Notes under the pieces: generated by a model
Told to the model about the DNA's origin: nothing
What the model saw: only the letters and a program-made list of their open reading frames with translations
Database searches by the model: none
Shown: piece by piece, positions 1 through 10,013 of the stretch
How the letters are laid out: every line of letters starts with the position of its first letter
Position numbering within the stretch: position 1 is the stretch's first letter
Program-made: the position numbers and the translations under genes
Source: Clostridiales bacterium GWD2_32_19
GTDB taxonomy: Bacteria; Bacillota; Clostridia; Lachnospirales; UBA12420
NCBI GenBank assembly: GCA_001795385.1
Contig: MGOU01000031.1
Span: 1 to 45,461 of the forward strand
Direction of reading: 5' to 3'
DNA length: 45,461 nucleotides

Positions 1-918
1 CGTTACTGTTGGTGTGTTAGTTGTTCCATTTGTTACTGTTACTACTCCATCTGCTGTTCCTGTTTTATTTAAGGTTATATCTTGATCTCTTAGAGAAATT
101 GTAGTAGCGTATTCGTCATATGTAACTGTGTATGTAACTGGTCCTGCTACAGTAAATGCTGTGGATGGAGAGCTAATAGATATGCCAGGTATAGCTGTTG
201 CTACTGTTATTCTAACTAATCCATCGCCAGTTCTAATACCAGCAGTCGTTGATGCATTTGCTAGTCCTGTTATATAAGAACTACCACCGCCTCCACCGCC
301 TCCATATTCCCAATCACCGGCACCATAACCACCATATCCTCCATAGTAGCCACCTCCACCGCCTCCACCACCAAAGAAATCTGACAGACCATTTTCACCA
401 ATACCTAATTGATACCCTGAAATCTGAGTACCACCACTTGCAACTCCTCCCGTTGAAGATGCACCACCAGCATCACCACTTGTCCCACCACCATTACCTC
501 CATAACCATAACTATCACCAGCACCTAGACCACCAGCACCACCAGCGACAATAACTCTATTAACTAAAGCGGTTCCACCAATCCTTACATCTGTTGCTCC
601 GCCCCCATTTTCTGAACCATTTATACCACTACCCCCACCATTATACCCATTAGTTCCGCCTACATATATATATAAAGTTTGCCCCGATGTTACTACTTTA
701 GTTCCTTTAGCATATCCACCATCGGCATAATTACCACCATTTGTACCAGCACCCCAACACTCTATTTGCACAGAGGTTACACCTACTGGAACTGTCCATG
801 TCTGTTGACCCCCTGTATAATTATAATCTACTGCAAAAGCTGCAAAAACATTTGATACACTTATTAAATATAATCCAAAAATCATTATAAAAAATATCAT
901 TATCTTTTTATTTTTCAT
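1..918 (-). CDS. Secreted glycine-rich surface protein (partial, C-terminus beyond window)
   Basis: Reads in frame without a stop from an ATG at 918 to the window edge, 306 residues, so the C-terminus is missing. The first ~26 residues form a signal peptide (KNKK, hydrophobic core, VFAAFA). Next comes a segment starting YTGGQQTWTVPVGVTSVQIE, typical of the start of glycine-rich extracellular domains, then about 180 residues very rich in Gly, Tyr and Ser with GGGGGGGG runs. From about residue 240 an Ig/cadherin-like repeat begins (PGISISSPSTAFTVAGPVTY). AAGGGG lies 9 bases before the start. It is probably an exported cell-surface or matrix protein; no enzyme motif is seen. The His-rich open frame on the opposite strand is its shadow. 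Confidence 0.85.
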   Translation of the reverse strand, partial: MKNKKIMIFFIMIFGLYLISVSNVFAAFAVDYNYTGGQQTWTVPVGVTSVQIECWGAGTNGGNYADGGYAKGTKVVTSGQTLYIYVGGTNGYNGGGSGINGSENGGGATDVRIGGTALVNRVIVAGGAGGLGAGDSYGYGGNGGGTSGDAGGASSTGGVASGGTQISGYQLGIGENGLSDFFGGGGGGGGYYGGYGGYGAGDWEYGGGGGGGSSYITGLANASTTAGIRTGDGLVRITVATAIPGISISSPSTAFTVAGPVTYTVTYDEYATTISLRDQDITLNKTGTADGVVTVTNGTTNTPTVT

Positions 919-1072
919 TTCACAATTTCCCCTTTTTGTTATTTAAATTATGTATTTTATTATTTTCAGCTTAATACTCCCTTTATATGTCCTCAACTAT
1001 TTTATTGTCACATTGGGGATACTAATATATACAAAGTACCTATTTTATACTATAATATACAATATTTCGACA

Positions 1073-1107
1073 AAAAAATCAAGCATTATTTTCATGCTTA
1101 ATTTTTT
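1073..1107. terminator. Bidirectional hairpin with U-tracts
   Basis: An 8-bp stem AAGCATTA...CATGCTT (1081-1099) is flanked by A7 on one side and T7 on the other, so it has terminator form on both strands. It lies between rpsO and the glycine-rich protein gene, both on the minus strand, and would act as a second stop behind the rpsO terminator. Confidence 0.5.
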
Positions 1108-1180
1108 TATTATTTATATAATATTATGACATATTTCTATATATTTTAACATGGTAATTTATACCTTTTTCTATATAATT

Positions 1181-1232
1181 AATGAACCTCCCCGTGGCAA
1201 GCCGACGGGGAATTAAACCCAAAGAGATTAAT
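1181..1232. repeat. Dispersed hairpin repeat, copy 1 (intact)
   Basis: The core CCCCGTGGCAAGCCGACGGG is followed by an AATTAAACCC-AAGAGATTAA tail. The core can fold as a GC-rich hairpin with an AA loop, striking in this AT-rich DNA. The same unit recurs at 5503-5533 and 5628-5664, where a second palindrome has split it. It sits just downstream of the rpsO terminator. Confidence 0.7.
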
Positions 1233-1242
1233 TTATCAATAA

Positions 1243-1272
1243 AAAAGATTCCCGCTTTTGCGAGAACCTTTT
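1243..1272 (-). terminator. Intrinsic terminator of rpsO
   Basis: On the minus strand a 10-bp stem (AGGTTCTCGC / GCGGGAATCT) with an AAAA loop is followed by T6, starting 3 bases after the rpsO stop codon. Confidence 0.85.
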
Positions 1273-1274
1273 AT

Positions 1275-1538
1275 TTATTTTCTTAGACCTAATTCGCTTA
1301 TTAACTCACGATATTTTTCAATGTCTTTTTCTTTCAAGTATGATTGTAAACCTCTTCTTTTACCAACCATTTTAAGTAATCCACGGCGTGAATGGTGATC
1401 TTTCATATGCGTTTTAAGATGTCCTGTAAGTTGATTAATTCTTTCTGTAAGTAACGCAATCTGAACTTCTGGCGATCCTGTATCTGTAGGTGTCTTACCA
1501 AATTTTGCAGCAATTTCTTGTTTTTGTTCTTTAGTCAT
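1275..1538 (-). CDS. rpsO: 30S ribosomal protein S15
   Basis: 87 residues, the standard S15 length. The family signature is clear: [24 protein letters not shown] (residues ~22-45) and [15 protein letters not shown] (~48-62). S15 binds the central domain of 16S rRNA and nucleates the platform of the small subunit. AAGGAGG lies 8 bases before the ATG. The gene is a single-gene unit with its own sigma-A promoter, a structured leader and a terminator immediately behind the stop. In many bacteria S15 represses its own translation by binding the leader; the leader here is compatible with that. The usual pnp neighbour is absent: the next gene downstream encodes an unrelated surface protein. Confidence 0.98.
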   Translation of the reverse strand: MTKEQKQEIAAKFGKTPTDTGSPEVQIALLTERINQLTGHLKTHMKDHHSRRGLLKMVGKRRGLQSYLKEKDIEKYRELISELGLRK

Positions 1539-1540
1539 AA

Positions 1541-1628
1541 TTATCCCTCCTTATATTTTTTCTAATACACCTTTTACTAAGATTTGGTTGGAGAGTATCC
1601 AAAACCTGGTAAAGGTAATTTAGTAAAT
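1541..1628 (-). promoter_or_regulatory. Structured rpsO leader (candidate S15 autoregulatory element)
   Basis: The transcribed leader has complementary outer arms TTTACTAA (minus strand 1627-1620) and TTAGTAAA (1580-1573), enclosing an inner hairpin TTGGA/TCCAA. S15 leaders with multi-helix junctions are known from other Firmicutes. The match here is by position and shape only; I could not test a covariance model. Confidence 0.5.
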
Positions 1629-1630
1629 AC

Positions 1631-1659
1631 AGTATATCATATTTTCCTCAATGTGTCAA
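1631..1659 (-). promoter_or_regulatory. Sigma-A promoter of rpsO
   Basis: TTGACA (1659-1654), 17-base spacer, TATACT (1636-1631), about 95 bases before the rpsO start. A near-consensus vegetative promoter. Confidence 0.85.
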
Positions 1660-1758
1660 ACATTATTCTTAGTATTACCTTATGGGGTTTTCAAAGAAAA
1701 TTTTCTCTTTAATATTGATTACTATTATAATTATAAACTTTATTCATATATTACTATC

Positions 1759-2508
1759 TTAATACTCTGTGGTTATTATTGGTGTAGCTATATATAAATA
1801 TGTCTTGTCTTCATAGCTATTATATCTCATTGCAAGATTTACATTTACCTTATTCTTCGCTTGTATTATAAAATCTTTTATATAACTTGTGTATCCGTAT
1901 GCACTATAAATATTATCTGTTTCAAAACTATCAATTTTTCTAGCTTTTATACTTTTAAATACTTTATCAGCAAATTGAACTTTTTTATTCTTGTCCATAT
2001 CTCCTTCATATCTACCTACAACAGTAATATTCATATTGTAGTCTAGTCCTAACTCTTTGTGCATTTCATCTAATAATGTTTGAATAAATCCAAGTTCATC
2101 TATTTTATGATATAAAATTGTGTTAACCATCAAGTAAGTCTCTTCTACCTTCAGGTTTTCATTCTTTTTAGATTCTACTTTTATAATAGTTTCTGAATCA
2201 TCACCATTTCTAGTTACAACATACGAAAGTTTCATATCATTTTCGTTCTTATCAACTTGAACCTTATTTTTTATATCAAGTTTTAATAGTACTTTTTCTA
2301 TTTCCTTTTGCATTTCATCATAAGTAGTGAGCGGGGACTTTAGTTTTGACACTGTGCTTATATTCCCTTGTACAGTATCGCAAGAGTACTTGTTAAAAAC
2401 TGCTAGTAAAACATTACTCTTTTCAATTTCATAAAAATTAAAACCTACTAACATAGTTATTAAAATTATAGAAAAAACGATAATGCTTATTCTTTTATTT
2501 CTAATCAT
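1759..2508 (-). CDS. YwmB-family (DUF1779-like) membrane-anchored protein
   Basis: 249 residues from the ATG at 2508, chosen because AAGGGGGGG precedes it; an upstream in-frame ATG at 2586 has no ribosome site. One N-terminal transmembrane or signal-anchor segment (~residues 8-27, ISIIVFSIILITMLVGFNFY) is followed by an extracytoplasmic domain. The C-terminal signature RYNSYEDKTYLYIATPIITT matches the ending of YwmB proteins, a Firmicutes family with a TATA-box-binding-protein-like fold that often lies near cell-wall genes. Molecular function is unknown. The next gene upstream on this strand encodes a CBS-pair protein 128 bases away, and there is no obvious terminator between them. Identification rests on this C-terminal motif and the overall layout. 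Confidence 0.75.
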   Translation of the reverse strand: MIRNKRISIIVFSIILITMLVGFNFYEIEKSNVLLAVFNKYSCDTVQGNISTVSKLKSPLTTYDEMQKEIEKVLLKLDIKNKVQVDKNENDMKLSYVVTRNGDDSETIIKVESKKNENLKVEETYLMVNTILYHKIDELGFIQTLLDEMHKELGLDYNMNITVVGRYEGDMDKNKKVQFADKVFKSIKARKIDSFETDNIYSAYGYTSYIKDFIIQAKNKVNVNLAMRYNSYEDKTYLYIATPIITTEY

Positions 2509-2636
2509 AACCCCCCCTTGTCTGGGCGTAATGCACTCTACGCTTTGTATACACTTCGTGCTATGATTTACTTCAGCGTTGCCCAATTATTTTTATGATA
2601 TATAACCGCATATTTCTCATATTTTTTTGTTACATC

Positions 2637-3071
2637 TTACACTATCCTGCTCTCATTAGTTTTTTCGCTTATTTTTTCAAGTGTATCTCCTATAAACTCG
2701 TTTGAAAATTCACTATCTGCTATGTCTCCTATAGAAATCATTCCTACCAAGTCTCCCCTATCAGTTACAGGAAGTCTTCTTATCTTATGCTCTGCCATAA
2801 ACTCAAGTGCACTGTGTGCATCCTCATTCTTATCTATACATATAGCTGAATGCGACATAACATCTTCACATCTTACTTCTGCCATTGTCTTTTCAGATGC
2901 TACAGCTCTAACAACAATATCCCTATCTGTAATCATCCCTACAATCTCGTCTCCCTTTTTTACGGGCAAACACCCTATATTTGCTTCTTGCATTATCCTA
3001 GCAGCTTTAACCAAGCTATCATCAGCATTTACTAATATTATACTTCTCGACATATAATCCTCTACATTCAT
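2637..3071 (-). CDS. Tandem CBS-domain protein
   Basis: 144 residues starting at the ATG at 3071, which has AAAGGAGAG 7 bases upstream; the reading frame is open further up but without a ribosome site. It consists of two CBS domains and little else: residues ~1-60 (VEDYMSRSIILVNADDSLVKAA, GMITDRDIVVRAV) and ~70-130 (CEDVMSHSAICIDKNEDA, RRLPVTDRGDLVGMISIGDI). CBS pairs bind adenine nucleotides such as AMP, ATP or SAM, and in stand-alone form act as energy or redox sensors for unknown partners. The closest known architecture is the small YhcV-type protein. A soluble cytoplasmic protein is expected. Confidence 0.9.
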   Translation of the reverse strand: MNVEDYMSRSIILVNADDSLVKAARIMQEANIGCLPVKKGDEIVGMITDRDIVVRAVASEKTMAEVRCEDVMSHSAICIDKNEDAHSALEFMAEHKIRRLPVTDRGDLVGMISIGDIADSEFSNEFIGDTLEKISEKTNESRIV

Positions 3072-3258
3072 GTTTTTCTCTCCTTTTATAAATACACAAT
3101 TCACGATTTTAAATTCACAATTTTCTAAATAAAATGGGATATCTAATCTCAAATTGTATTATTTTTTTTACATTTCTATTTTATTATTCCATTTATTTAG
3201 ATATTTATTATTTTTATTTTCCATTTATTAATTGTGTAATATAAATTGTAAATTTTCT

Positions 3259-3465
3259 TTACATTGCCTTTTTATCATCTGGAATGACAAATCTTATTAT
3301 TTTACCATCATCGTACTTGTTCAAAAATTCTGTCTTTCTTTTTATCATTGCTTGATACTCTTCTTCCGTTATCTTACCATCTACTACCATCTTTTTTGCT
3401 GTCTTTATAAAATCCTCTATTGTTTTTACCAGTTTTCTCGCTTTCAAGCTTAAGTTTTCATTCAT
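3259..3465 (-). CDS. Small uncharacterised protein (SHOCT-like helix-turn)
   Basis: 68 residues, led by GGAGGTAGTAAG-ATG, a strong ribosome site that supports it being real. It is charged, has no membrane segment, and is predicted largely helical. The middle (MVVDGKITEEEYQAMIKRK, ~residues 26-44) resembles the short SHOCT-type motif in which a glycine-plus-Ile-Thr turn is followed by an acidic helix; such motifs are thought to mediate oligomerisation. No known family was assigned. It lies 187 bases upstream of the CBS gene on the same strand and could be cotranscribed. Confidence 0.65.
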   Translation of the reverse strand: MNENLSLKARKLVKTIEDFIKTAKKMVVDGKITEEEYQAMIKRKTEFLNKYDDGKIIRFVIPDDKKAM

Positions 3466-3744
3466 CTTACTACCTCCTACAATAAATTATATTTTTGTTT
3501 TTAGTAACTATTAATATCTAATTATTAGTTACTAATACATTTTCTTCCATATTTAGAGTTTAAACTTTTTGGAATAAATTTACAAACTCTAAATTCTACC
3601 TTTATATTTGTATATACACTAAATCAACAAATATTCAGACTACCTATACCGTCAATGCTAAGTATTACTATTTTTTTCTAATTATACCTTCAATTTGCTC
3701 TAGTTTCTATGTTTTTTTACATAAAGTTTTAATATTTTCACAAA

Positions 3745-3775
3745 AAAATACAAGCCAATTTTCGACTTGTATTTT
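3745..3775 (-). terminator. Intrinsic terminator downstream of gdhA
   Basis: On the minus strand AATACAAG...CTTGTATT forms the stem with a GAAAA-containing loop, followed by T7. It lies 115 bases past the gdhA stop. Confidence 0.75.
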
Positions 3776-3785
3776 AGGTTGTATC

Positions 3786-3825
3786 TTTCAATTTTCATAC
3801 GCCCACATTATTGACAATGAATCAT
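3786..3825. repeat. Short dispersed repeat, copy 1 (ATACGCCC type)
   Basis: The block containing ATACGCCCACATTATTGACA is about 85% identical over 40 bases to 44406-44445. Both copies lie in noncoding DNA beside a terminator, in the same orientation. Element type unknown. Confidence 0.55.
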
Positions 3826-3890
3826 TTGCTATATTTATTAATTTAGAAAATACGATAAAAATATATTATTTAATATTTTTATTGCTTAAA

Positions 3891-5261
<1,371 letters not shown>

Positions 5262-5502
5262 TTATTTTATTAATAATTCAATACTATATACTAAAAATTA
5301 CAATATGTAATTTGAACATATATAATTATAACAGCACATCATATTTATTATATTCTTTTACACTCCTCAAGATAAAAATATTGGAAATAAATGAAAAATA
5401 TGATACTTTATTATAACAAATGCAACTAAATTATGCAAGTATTCATTATAATAAATCATAGAAATAAAAAATATAATATAAAATTACCTAATTACCTTTT
5501 TT

Positions 5503-5664
5503 AATGAATCTCCCCGCGGCAAGCCGACGGGGTATCATGTTGTCATTGCGAGCGTTTTTTGCGAAGCAATCTCATCTTTCAAAAACGAGATTGCTTCGTC
5601 GAAAGAACCTCCTCGCAATGACAAGAACGCGGCAAGCCGACGGGAATTAAACCCTAAGAGATTA
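5503..5664. repeat. Dispersed hairpin repeat, copies 2 and 3, split by a second palindrome
   Basis: 5503-5533 repeats the left part of the 1181-1232 unit, and 5628-5664 repeats its right part, including the AATTAAACCC and AGAGATTAA tail. CGCGGCAAGCCGACGGG occurs on both sides of the inserted palindrome at 5541-5623, like an insertion with a long duplicated target or a recombination product. The rest of the 5229-5502 gap is AT-rich and holds no gene. Confidence 0.75.
5541..5623. repeat. Palindromic TGTCATTGCGAG element
   Basis: 83 bases beginning TGTCATTGCGAG and ending with its complement CTCGCAATGACA. An inner inverted pair GAAGCAATCTC / GAGATTGCTTC makes the whole element a long hairpin. 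Palindromes with this end sequence are scattered in many bacterial genomes as REP- or MITE-like units. Related ends appear within the elements at 10014-10199 and 14310-14497. Confidence 0.75.
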
Positions 5665-5712
5665 AAAGCAAATAGAGTCTGGGCAAAACATTCACTTATT
5701 GTATTTGTTAAC

Positions 5713-5751
5713 CAAAAAGGAGCTACTCATTTTACCGAGTGGCTCCTTTTT
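5713..5751 (-). terminator. Intrinsic terminator of greA-lysS
   Basis: On the minus strand AAAAAGGAGCCACTC pairs with GAGTAGCTCCTTTTT around an 8-base loop, beginning 12 bases after the lysS stop. A strong stem with a built-in U-tract. Confidence 0.9.
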
Positions 5752-5762
5752 CTATATTTTCT

Positions 5763-7238
5763 TTAATTTAACGGTTTCATAGTTGGAAATAACAATACAT
5801 CTCTTATTGATGCTGAATCTGTAAGTAGCATTATAAGTCTGTCTATACCTATTCCTAGTCCACCTGTTGGTGGTAACCCATATTCTAATGCTGTTAAGAA
5901 ATCTTCATCTATCATGTTTGCTTCATCGTCGCCTGTTGCTCTTAGCGATTCTTGATGTTCAAATCTTCCTCTTTGGTCGATTGGATCATTTAGTTCTGAG
6001 AAAGCATTTGCGTATTCTCTTCCGCAGATAAATAGCTCAAACCTCTCTGTGTACTCTGAGTCATCGGCTTTCCTCTTAGCAAGAGGAGATATCTCAACTG
6101 GATGGTGCATTATAAATGTTGGTTCTACTAATTTTTCTTCTACGAATTTTTCGAAGAATAAATTAAGTATTGCACCTATTCCATCAGTCTGTTTAAATTC
6201 TACATGTTTTTCTTTTGCTGCAGCTCTTGCATCTTCTATAGTTTTGATCGTTTTAAAATCTACACCTGCATATTCTTTTACTGATTCTTCCATAGTCATT
6301 TTTCTAAATGGCTTTTCCAAGTCTAGTTCTATACCTTGATAAGAAATTTTATATATTCCATTTGCAGCTATACATGCATTTCTTATGAGCTCTTCTGTTA
6401 TATCCATCATATCATTATAATCAGCGTATGCTTGATAAAGCTCCATTGATGTAAACTCCGGATTATGTTTGATTGAGATGCCCTCATTCCTAAATAATCT
6501 ACCTATCTCATATACTCTATCCATTCCACCTACTATAAGTCTTTTTAAATATAATTCAGGTGCAATTCTTAGGTACATTTCCGTATCAAGAGCATTATGA
6601 TGAGTCTTGAATGGTTTTGCAGCCGCCCCACCTGGTATAATATTTAGTAGTGGAGTTTCTACTTCTATAAAATCTTTATTATCTAGTAATTGTCTAAAAG
6701 ATTTTATTATTTTGCTTCTCTTTATAAATGTATCCTTAACTTCAGGATTAACTATCAAGTCTACATATCTTTGTCTGTATCTAAGTTCCATATCTTTTAA
6801 TCCATGATATTTCTCAGGCAATGGCAAAAGTGATTTTGAAAGAAGTGTCACAATATCAACTCTTACTGATTTCTCACCTTTTTGCGTTACAAAAACTTCG
6901 CCTTTCACTCCTACTATATCTCCGATATCATAGTGTTTAAACTCTTCATATGCTTCTTCACCTAAGTTGTCTTTAGCTACATATAATTGAACTTGTCCAC
7001 ATTTATCCTGAACATGACAAAAAGAAGCCTTACCCATTAGCCTTTTTGTCATTATTCTTCCTGCTATACTTACTGTTTTGCCTTTTATGTTTTCAAAGTC
7101 GTCCATTACATCTTTACTCGTTGCATCAATCATATATTTTGTTATATGAAATGGATCTCTCCCAGCATCTTGCAACGCTTTTAATTTTTCTCTGCGAATT
7201 TTCAAAAGTTCGCTCAATTCTTGTACTTCTTCTGACAT
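5763..7238 (-). CDS. lysS: Lysyl-tRNA synthetase, class II
   Basis: 491 residues, normal for bacterial LysRS. It charges tRNA-Lys with lysine using ATP. The N-terminal OB-fold anticodon-binding domain covers ~residues 55-150 ([23 protein letters not shown]). Class II motifs follow: motif 1 near [17 protein letters not shown], motif 2 as [20 protein letters not shown] (~residues 248-267), and motif 3 as [20 protein letters not shown] near the C-terminus. It is the second gene of an operon with greA, 16 bases apart, a pairing also found in other Firmicutes. AGGGAG precedes the ATG. A strong terminator follows. Confidence 0.98.
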   Translation of the reverse strand: MSEEVQELSELLKIRREKLKALQDAGRDPFHITKYMIDATSKDVMDDFENIKGKTVSIAGRIMTKRLMGKASFCHVQDKCGQVQLYVAKDNLGEEAYEEFKHYDIGDIVGVKGEVFVTQKGEKSVRVDIVTLLSKSLLPLPEKYHGLKDMELRYRQRYVDLIVNPEVKDTFIKRSKIIKSFRQLLDNKDFIEVETPLLNIIPGGAAAKPFKTHHNALDTEMYLRIAPELYLKRLIVGGMDRVYEIGRLFRNEGISIKHNPEFTSMELYQAYADYNDMMDITEELIRNACIAANGIYKISYQGIELDLEKPFRKMTMEESVKEYAGVDFKTIKTIEDARAAAKEKHVEFKQTDGIGAILNLFFEKFVEEKLVEPTFIMHHPVEISPLAKRKADDSEYTERFELFICGREYANAFSELNDPIDQRGRFEHQESLRATGDDEANMIDEDFLTALEYGLPPTGGLGIGIDRLIMLLTDSASIRDVLLFPTMKPLN

Positions 7239-7254
7239 GGTAACAACTCCCTAT

Positions 7255-7731
7255 TTATCTGTGTATTTTAATTACTTCAACTTCCAAGCTTCCTGCTGGC
7301 GTATTTATTTTTACTATTTCACCCTTTTTATGTCCCATAAGTGCCACACCTATAGGTGATTCGTTAGATACCTTGTTTTCTAGAACATCAGACTCCATTG
7401 AACCTACTATTAAATAATCCTCTAATTCACCTGAATCCGTATACTTTATCTTAACTTTACATCCTATATTTATTTTTGTTATATCAATCTTTGATTCATC
7501 TATTACTTTAGCATGTTTTAGTATATTTTCTATTTGAAGAATCCTAGATTCAATTTCAGCTTGTTCATCTTTTGCTGAATCGTATTCTGCATTTTCTGAT
7601 ATATCTCCTTGCATTCTTGCTTCCTTTATTTTTTCTGCTATTTCATGCCTCTTTACTGTCTTTGAATGTTCTAACTCATTTTCTAATTTTTTCATTCCCT
7701 CAGTTGTTAATATAATTTCTTCTTTTTCCAT
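7255..7731 (-). CDS. greA: Transcription elongation factor GreA
   Basis: 158 residues, the standard GreA length. The N-terminal coiled-coil (~residues 1-75) carries the tip motif DISENAEYDSAKDEQ, with the acidic residues that reach through the RNA polymerase secondary channel and stimulate cleavage of backtracked transcripts. The C-terminal FKBP-like domain includes SNESPIGVALMGHKKGEIV and ends in the usual TPAGSLEVEVIKI. GGAGA lies 7 bases before the ATG. A near-perfect sigma-A promoter lies about 85 bases upstream. First gene of the greA-lysS unit. Confidence 0.98.
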   Translation of the reverse strand: MEKEEIILTTEGMKKLENELEHSKTVKRHEIAEKIKEARMQGDISENAEYDSAKDEQAEIESRILQIENILKHAKVIDESKIDITKINIGCKVKIKYTDSGELEDYLIVGSMESDVLENKVSNESPIGVALMGHKKGEIVKINTPAGSLEVEVIKIHR

Positions 7732-7815
7732 ATTTATTTCTCCTTTACACTATGTTAGCGGTCAACGGATTATGTTAACAAATCCGATAGCTTATATCCT
7801 TACTTTATCCATGAT

Positions 7816-7844
7816 ATTATACATGTAATATTTGGTATTGTCAA
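7816..7844 (-). promoter_or_regulatory. Sigma-A promoter of greA-lysS
   Basis: TTGACA (7844-7839), 17-base spacer, TATAAT (7821-7816): full consensus in both boxes. It starts just after the dusB stop codon, so greA-lysS need not depend on dusB transcription. Confidence 0.9.
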
Positions 7845-7874
7845 ATTATTTTTAAAGCCCATCCAAGACAATCC

Positions 7875-8840
7875 CTACTGATAACTGCTTACCACTAACT
7901 TATATAATATTTCTTCTAAATCATTGTAACTCTCTACTCTAGATATATCATTCCTTATTCTTGCAGCATTTTTTATCCCTTTTGTATACCATATAATATG
8001 CTTTCTCATTTCTCTTATGCCTATATATTCGCCTTTTTTATCTATCTGTCCCTTTGCATGAAAAAGTGCAAGTTCTATTCTTTCTTTGACTGTTACATCT
8101 AATATAATATCTCCGCTCTTTAGATATTCATTAATTTTTTGAAAAATCCATGGGTTTCCCTCTGCTCCTCTACCTATCATTATCGCGTCACACCCAGTAT
8201 ATTCAAACATTTTTTTTGCATCTTCGGGGGTAAATATATCTCCATTTCCTATTACTGGTATACTCACACTCTGCTTTACTTCCTTTATTATATCCCAATC
8301 CGCTTTTCCACTGTAAAACTGATCCCTCGTTCTGCCATGTACGGTAATGGCCTTTGCTCCATTTTCCTCAGCAATCTTTGCTATAATAACGGCGTTAGGA
8401 CTGTCCACCGTAAAACCTTTTCTTATTTTAACCGTAACGGGTTTATCTACTGCACTTGATACTTCCCTTATTATCTCTGCAACCAAATCAGGCTTTTGCA
8501 TTAAAGCAGAGCCTTCAAAATTTTTAGTTATCTTAGGTGCTGGACAGCCCATATTAATATCGATTATATCAAATTTACCTTGAAGTTTTTTCGCTTCACT
8601 TGCAAGTATCTTAGGATCAGACCCAAAAATTTGAACCGCGGATGGTTTCTCTAACTCATCAACATCAAGTAAATCTATTGTTCTGTCATTTTCATACATC
8701 AAAGCCTTTGCACTAACCATCTCGGTATATGTAAGCCCTGCTCCCATTTGCCTACATATTGCTCTAAAGTTTACATCCGTCACACCTGCCATGGGAGCGA
8801 GAAACACATTGTTTTTTATTTCAACATTTCCTATATACAT
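7875..8840 (-). CDS. dusB: tRNA-dihydrouridine synthase (DusB type)
   Basis: 321 residues from the ATG at 8840, preceded by GGGGAGGGG; the frame is open 15 codons further but that start has no ribosome site. It is an FMN-dependent TIM-barrel enzyme that reduces specific uridines in tRNA. Visible signatures: LAPMAGVTDVNFRAICRQMG (~residues 13-32), DINMGCPAPKI with the catalytic cysteine, KIRKGF, and the FMN phosphate site VHGRTRDQFYSGKADW with GNGDI and IMIGRGAEGNPW downstream. Length and order match the family. It is followed directly by the greA promoter and lies downstream of a small conserved gene on the same strand. Confidence 0.95.
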   Translation of the reverse strand: MYIGNVEIKNNVFLAPMAGVTDVNFRAICRQMGAGLTYTEMVSAKALMYENDRTIDLLDVDELEKPSAVQIFGSDPKILASEAKKLQGKFDIIDINMGCPAPKITKNFEGSALMQKPDLVAEIIREVSSAVDKPVTVKIRKGFTVDSPNAVIIAKIAEENGAKAITVHGRTRDQFYSGKADWDIIKEVKQSVSIPVIGNGDIFTPEDAKKMFEYTGCDAIMIGRGAEGNPWIFQKINEYLKSGDIILDVTVKERIELALFHAKGQIDKKGEYIGIREMRKHIIWYTKGIKNAARIRNDISRVESYNDLEEILYKLVVSSYQ

Positions 8841-8907
8841 ATATTTGTCCCCTCCCCTTTGCGAGAGGAAGAGGGGATCACTCACACAAATTTTTCATAT
8901 TTTTATA

Positions 8908-9228
8908 TTACTTTGTATATTTTTGTACCAGCCACCACTTTTGCAAGCCTTCTAGTACCTCACTATATTCTCTTTCTATCCTTTTAATCTCTAGTTTACT
9001 GTCTATTTCCATAAATGCACATTCATTTTCTTCTAGTACTTGAGTTTCGAAAAACATTTCGCCATCCTCATAGAAACCAACAAGTAATATGCATTTATAT
9101 TCTTCAACATAATTTATACAAATCTCTTTCAAGTCTTTTTTTACTAATTCAGGTAATTTTTCAAACTTTTCATTTATGTAATATTTTTTATTATAGTGTG
9201 AAGCCGAAGCCATTATTTCTTTTTCCAT
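8908..9228 (-). CDS. Small conserved protein (resembles DUF6145)
   Basis: 106 residues from the ATG at 9228. GAGGAG lies 6 bases upstream; the upstream ATG at 9246 would place that same ribosome site inside the coding region, so the later start is preferred. Begins MEKEIMASASHYNKKYYINE and is acidic and soluble. The pattern of a short N-terminal motif, a central beta segment (CILLVGFYEDGEMFFETQ) and a helical end resembles the DUF6145 family of Clostridia, whose function is unknown. It lies 67 bases upstream of dusB on the same strand and is likely cotranscribed. A MITE has landed 23 bases before its start, so its promoter must be within or beyond that element. Confidence 0.7.
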   Translation of the reverse strand: MEKEIMASASHYNKKYYINEKFEKLPELVKKDLKEICINYVEEYKCILLVGFYEDGEMFFETQVLEENECAFMEIDSKLEIKRIEREYSEVLEGLQKWWLVQKYTK

Positions 9229-9251
9229 ATTACACTCCTCATTCATTAGTT

Positions 9252-9381
9252 GATAATGTAAAATATTTATAGTACTAAATACTACACTATCCCTTTATAT
9301 TCAATATATTTTATCAGCATTATCTTCCCCTCAATGACAAATTTGAGGTTTTCATTTTTTCATAAAACTTTTGACACTATC
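9252..9381. mobile_element. MITE copy 1 (130 bp)
   Basis: Left end GATAATGTAAAATATTTATA, right end AAAACTTTTGACACTATC; the ends are imperfect inverted repeats (TAGTGT-AAA type). It is flanked by 8-bp near-identical sequences CATTAGTT (9244-9251) and CGTTAGTT (9382-9389), as expected of a target duplication. The inside lacks most of the middle found in copies 2 and 3 but keeps CAATGACAAATTTGAGG. No coding capacity. Confidence 0.85.
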
Positions 9382-9423
9382 CGTTAGTTTCTTTATTTTA
9401 TACATCCTCTTGGTATTGTGCTA

Positions 9424-9990
9424 TTATTTACATATATTATTTATTATTTCTAGCACTATTTCTTTTCTACTATGCACCCTCCCCGTTTCTAAGTATAACG
9501 AAGTAGGCACATTCCCCTCTATCTCTTCAAACTTATCTGTATTTACATTTATCCCTATTCCTATTATCAAATACAGCTCATCATTATGCTTTATAGACTC
9601 CACAAGTATTCCACAAATTTTCTTACCATTAACAATTATATCATTAGGATGCTTTATTTTAACATCTCTCTCTGGCAAATAACCACTCAACACCTCATGT
9701 ACCATTTCTCCAATAGATATAGTCACTCCTTGTACTTCTTGTATGTCTTGTTTTGTCTTTTTTATGATAGTCATTAGTATGCTAGTGCCTGATGTCGATA
9801 GCCACTTCTTGCCTTGGGTTCCTTTTCCTGCTATTTGGAGTTCGGTAACCAACGCGCCATCTATAATCTTACCAGCACGAATGAGCCTTTTTGCTTCCTC
9901 GTTTGTAGAATCTATTTCATCATAAAAGATGACTTTCTTGTTTAAGTCTCCAATTATTTTATATTCCTGTAGTTCCTGCTCTATATTCAT
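9424..9990 (-). CDS. birA: Biotin-protein ligase, short form
   Basis: 188 residues. The catalytic domain attaches biotin to the carrier lysine of biotin-dependent carboxylases via biotinyl-AMP. Seen: IDSTNEEAKRL (~residues 27-37), the biotin-AMP loop as GKGTQGKKW instead of the usual GRGRRGRxW, KHPNDIIVNGKKICGILVES, and IIGIGINVN. There is no N-terminal helix-turn-helix, so it should not act as a repressor. The C-terminal domain of the usual ~240-residue ligase is also missing: the protein stops at EIINNICK. The unusual loop and missing tail could mark a divergent ligase or a decayed gene. GGAGGC precedes the ATG. The gene lies between MITE copies 1 and 2. Confidence 0.8.
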   Translation of the reverse strand: MNIEQELQEYKIIGDLNKKVIFYDEIDSTNEEAKRLIRAGKIIDGALVTELQIAGKGTQGKKWLSTSGTSILMTIIKKTKQDIQEVQGVTISIGEMVHEVLSGYLPERDVKIKHPNDIIVNGKKICGILVESIKHNDELYLIIGIGINVNTDKFEEIEGNVPTSLYLETGRVHSRKEIVLEIINNICK

Positions 9991-10013
9991 AAGATGCCTC
10001 CTGCATAATTGAC

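Noticed and set aside
249-554. His-rich open frame on the plus strand
   Set aside because: It is the complement of the Gly/Tyr-rich coding region of the surface protein and has no ribosome site.
1694-1712. Terminator downstream of the YwmB-like gene
   Set aside because: A short AT-only palindrome with a weak stem and no U-tract.
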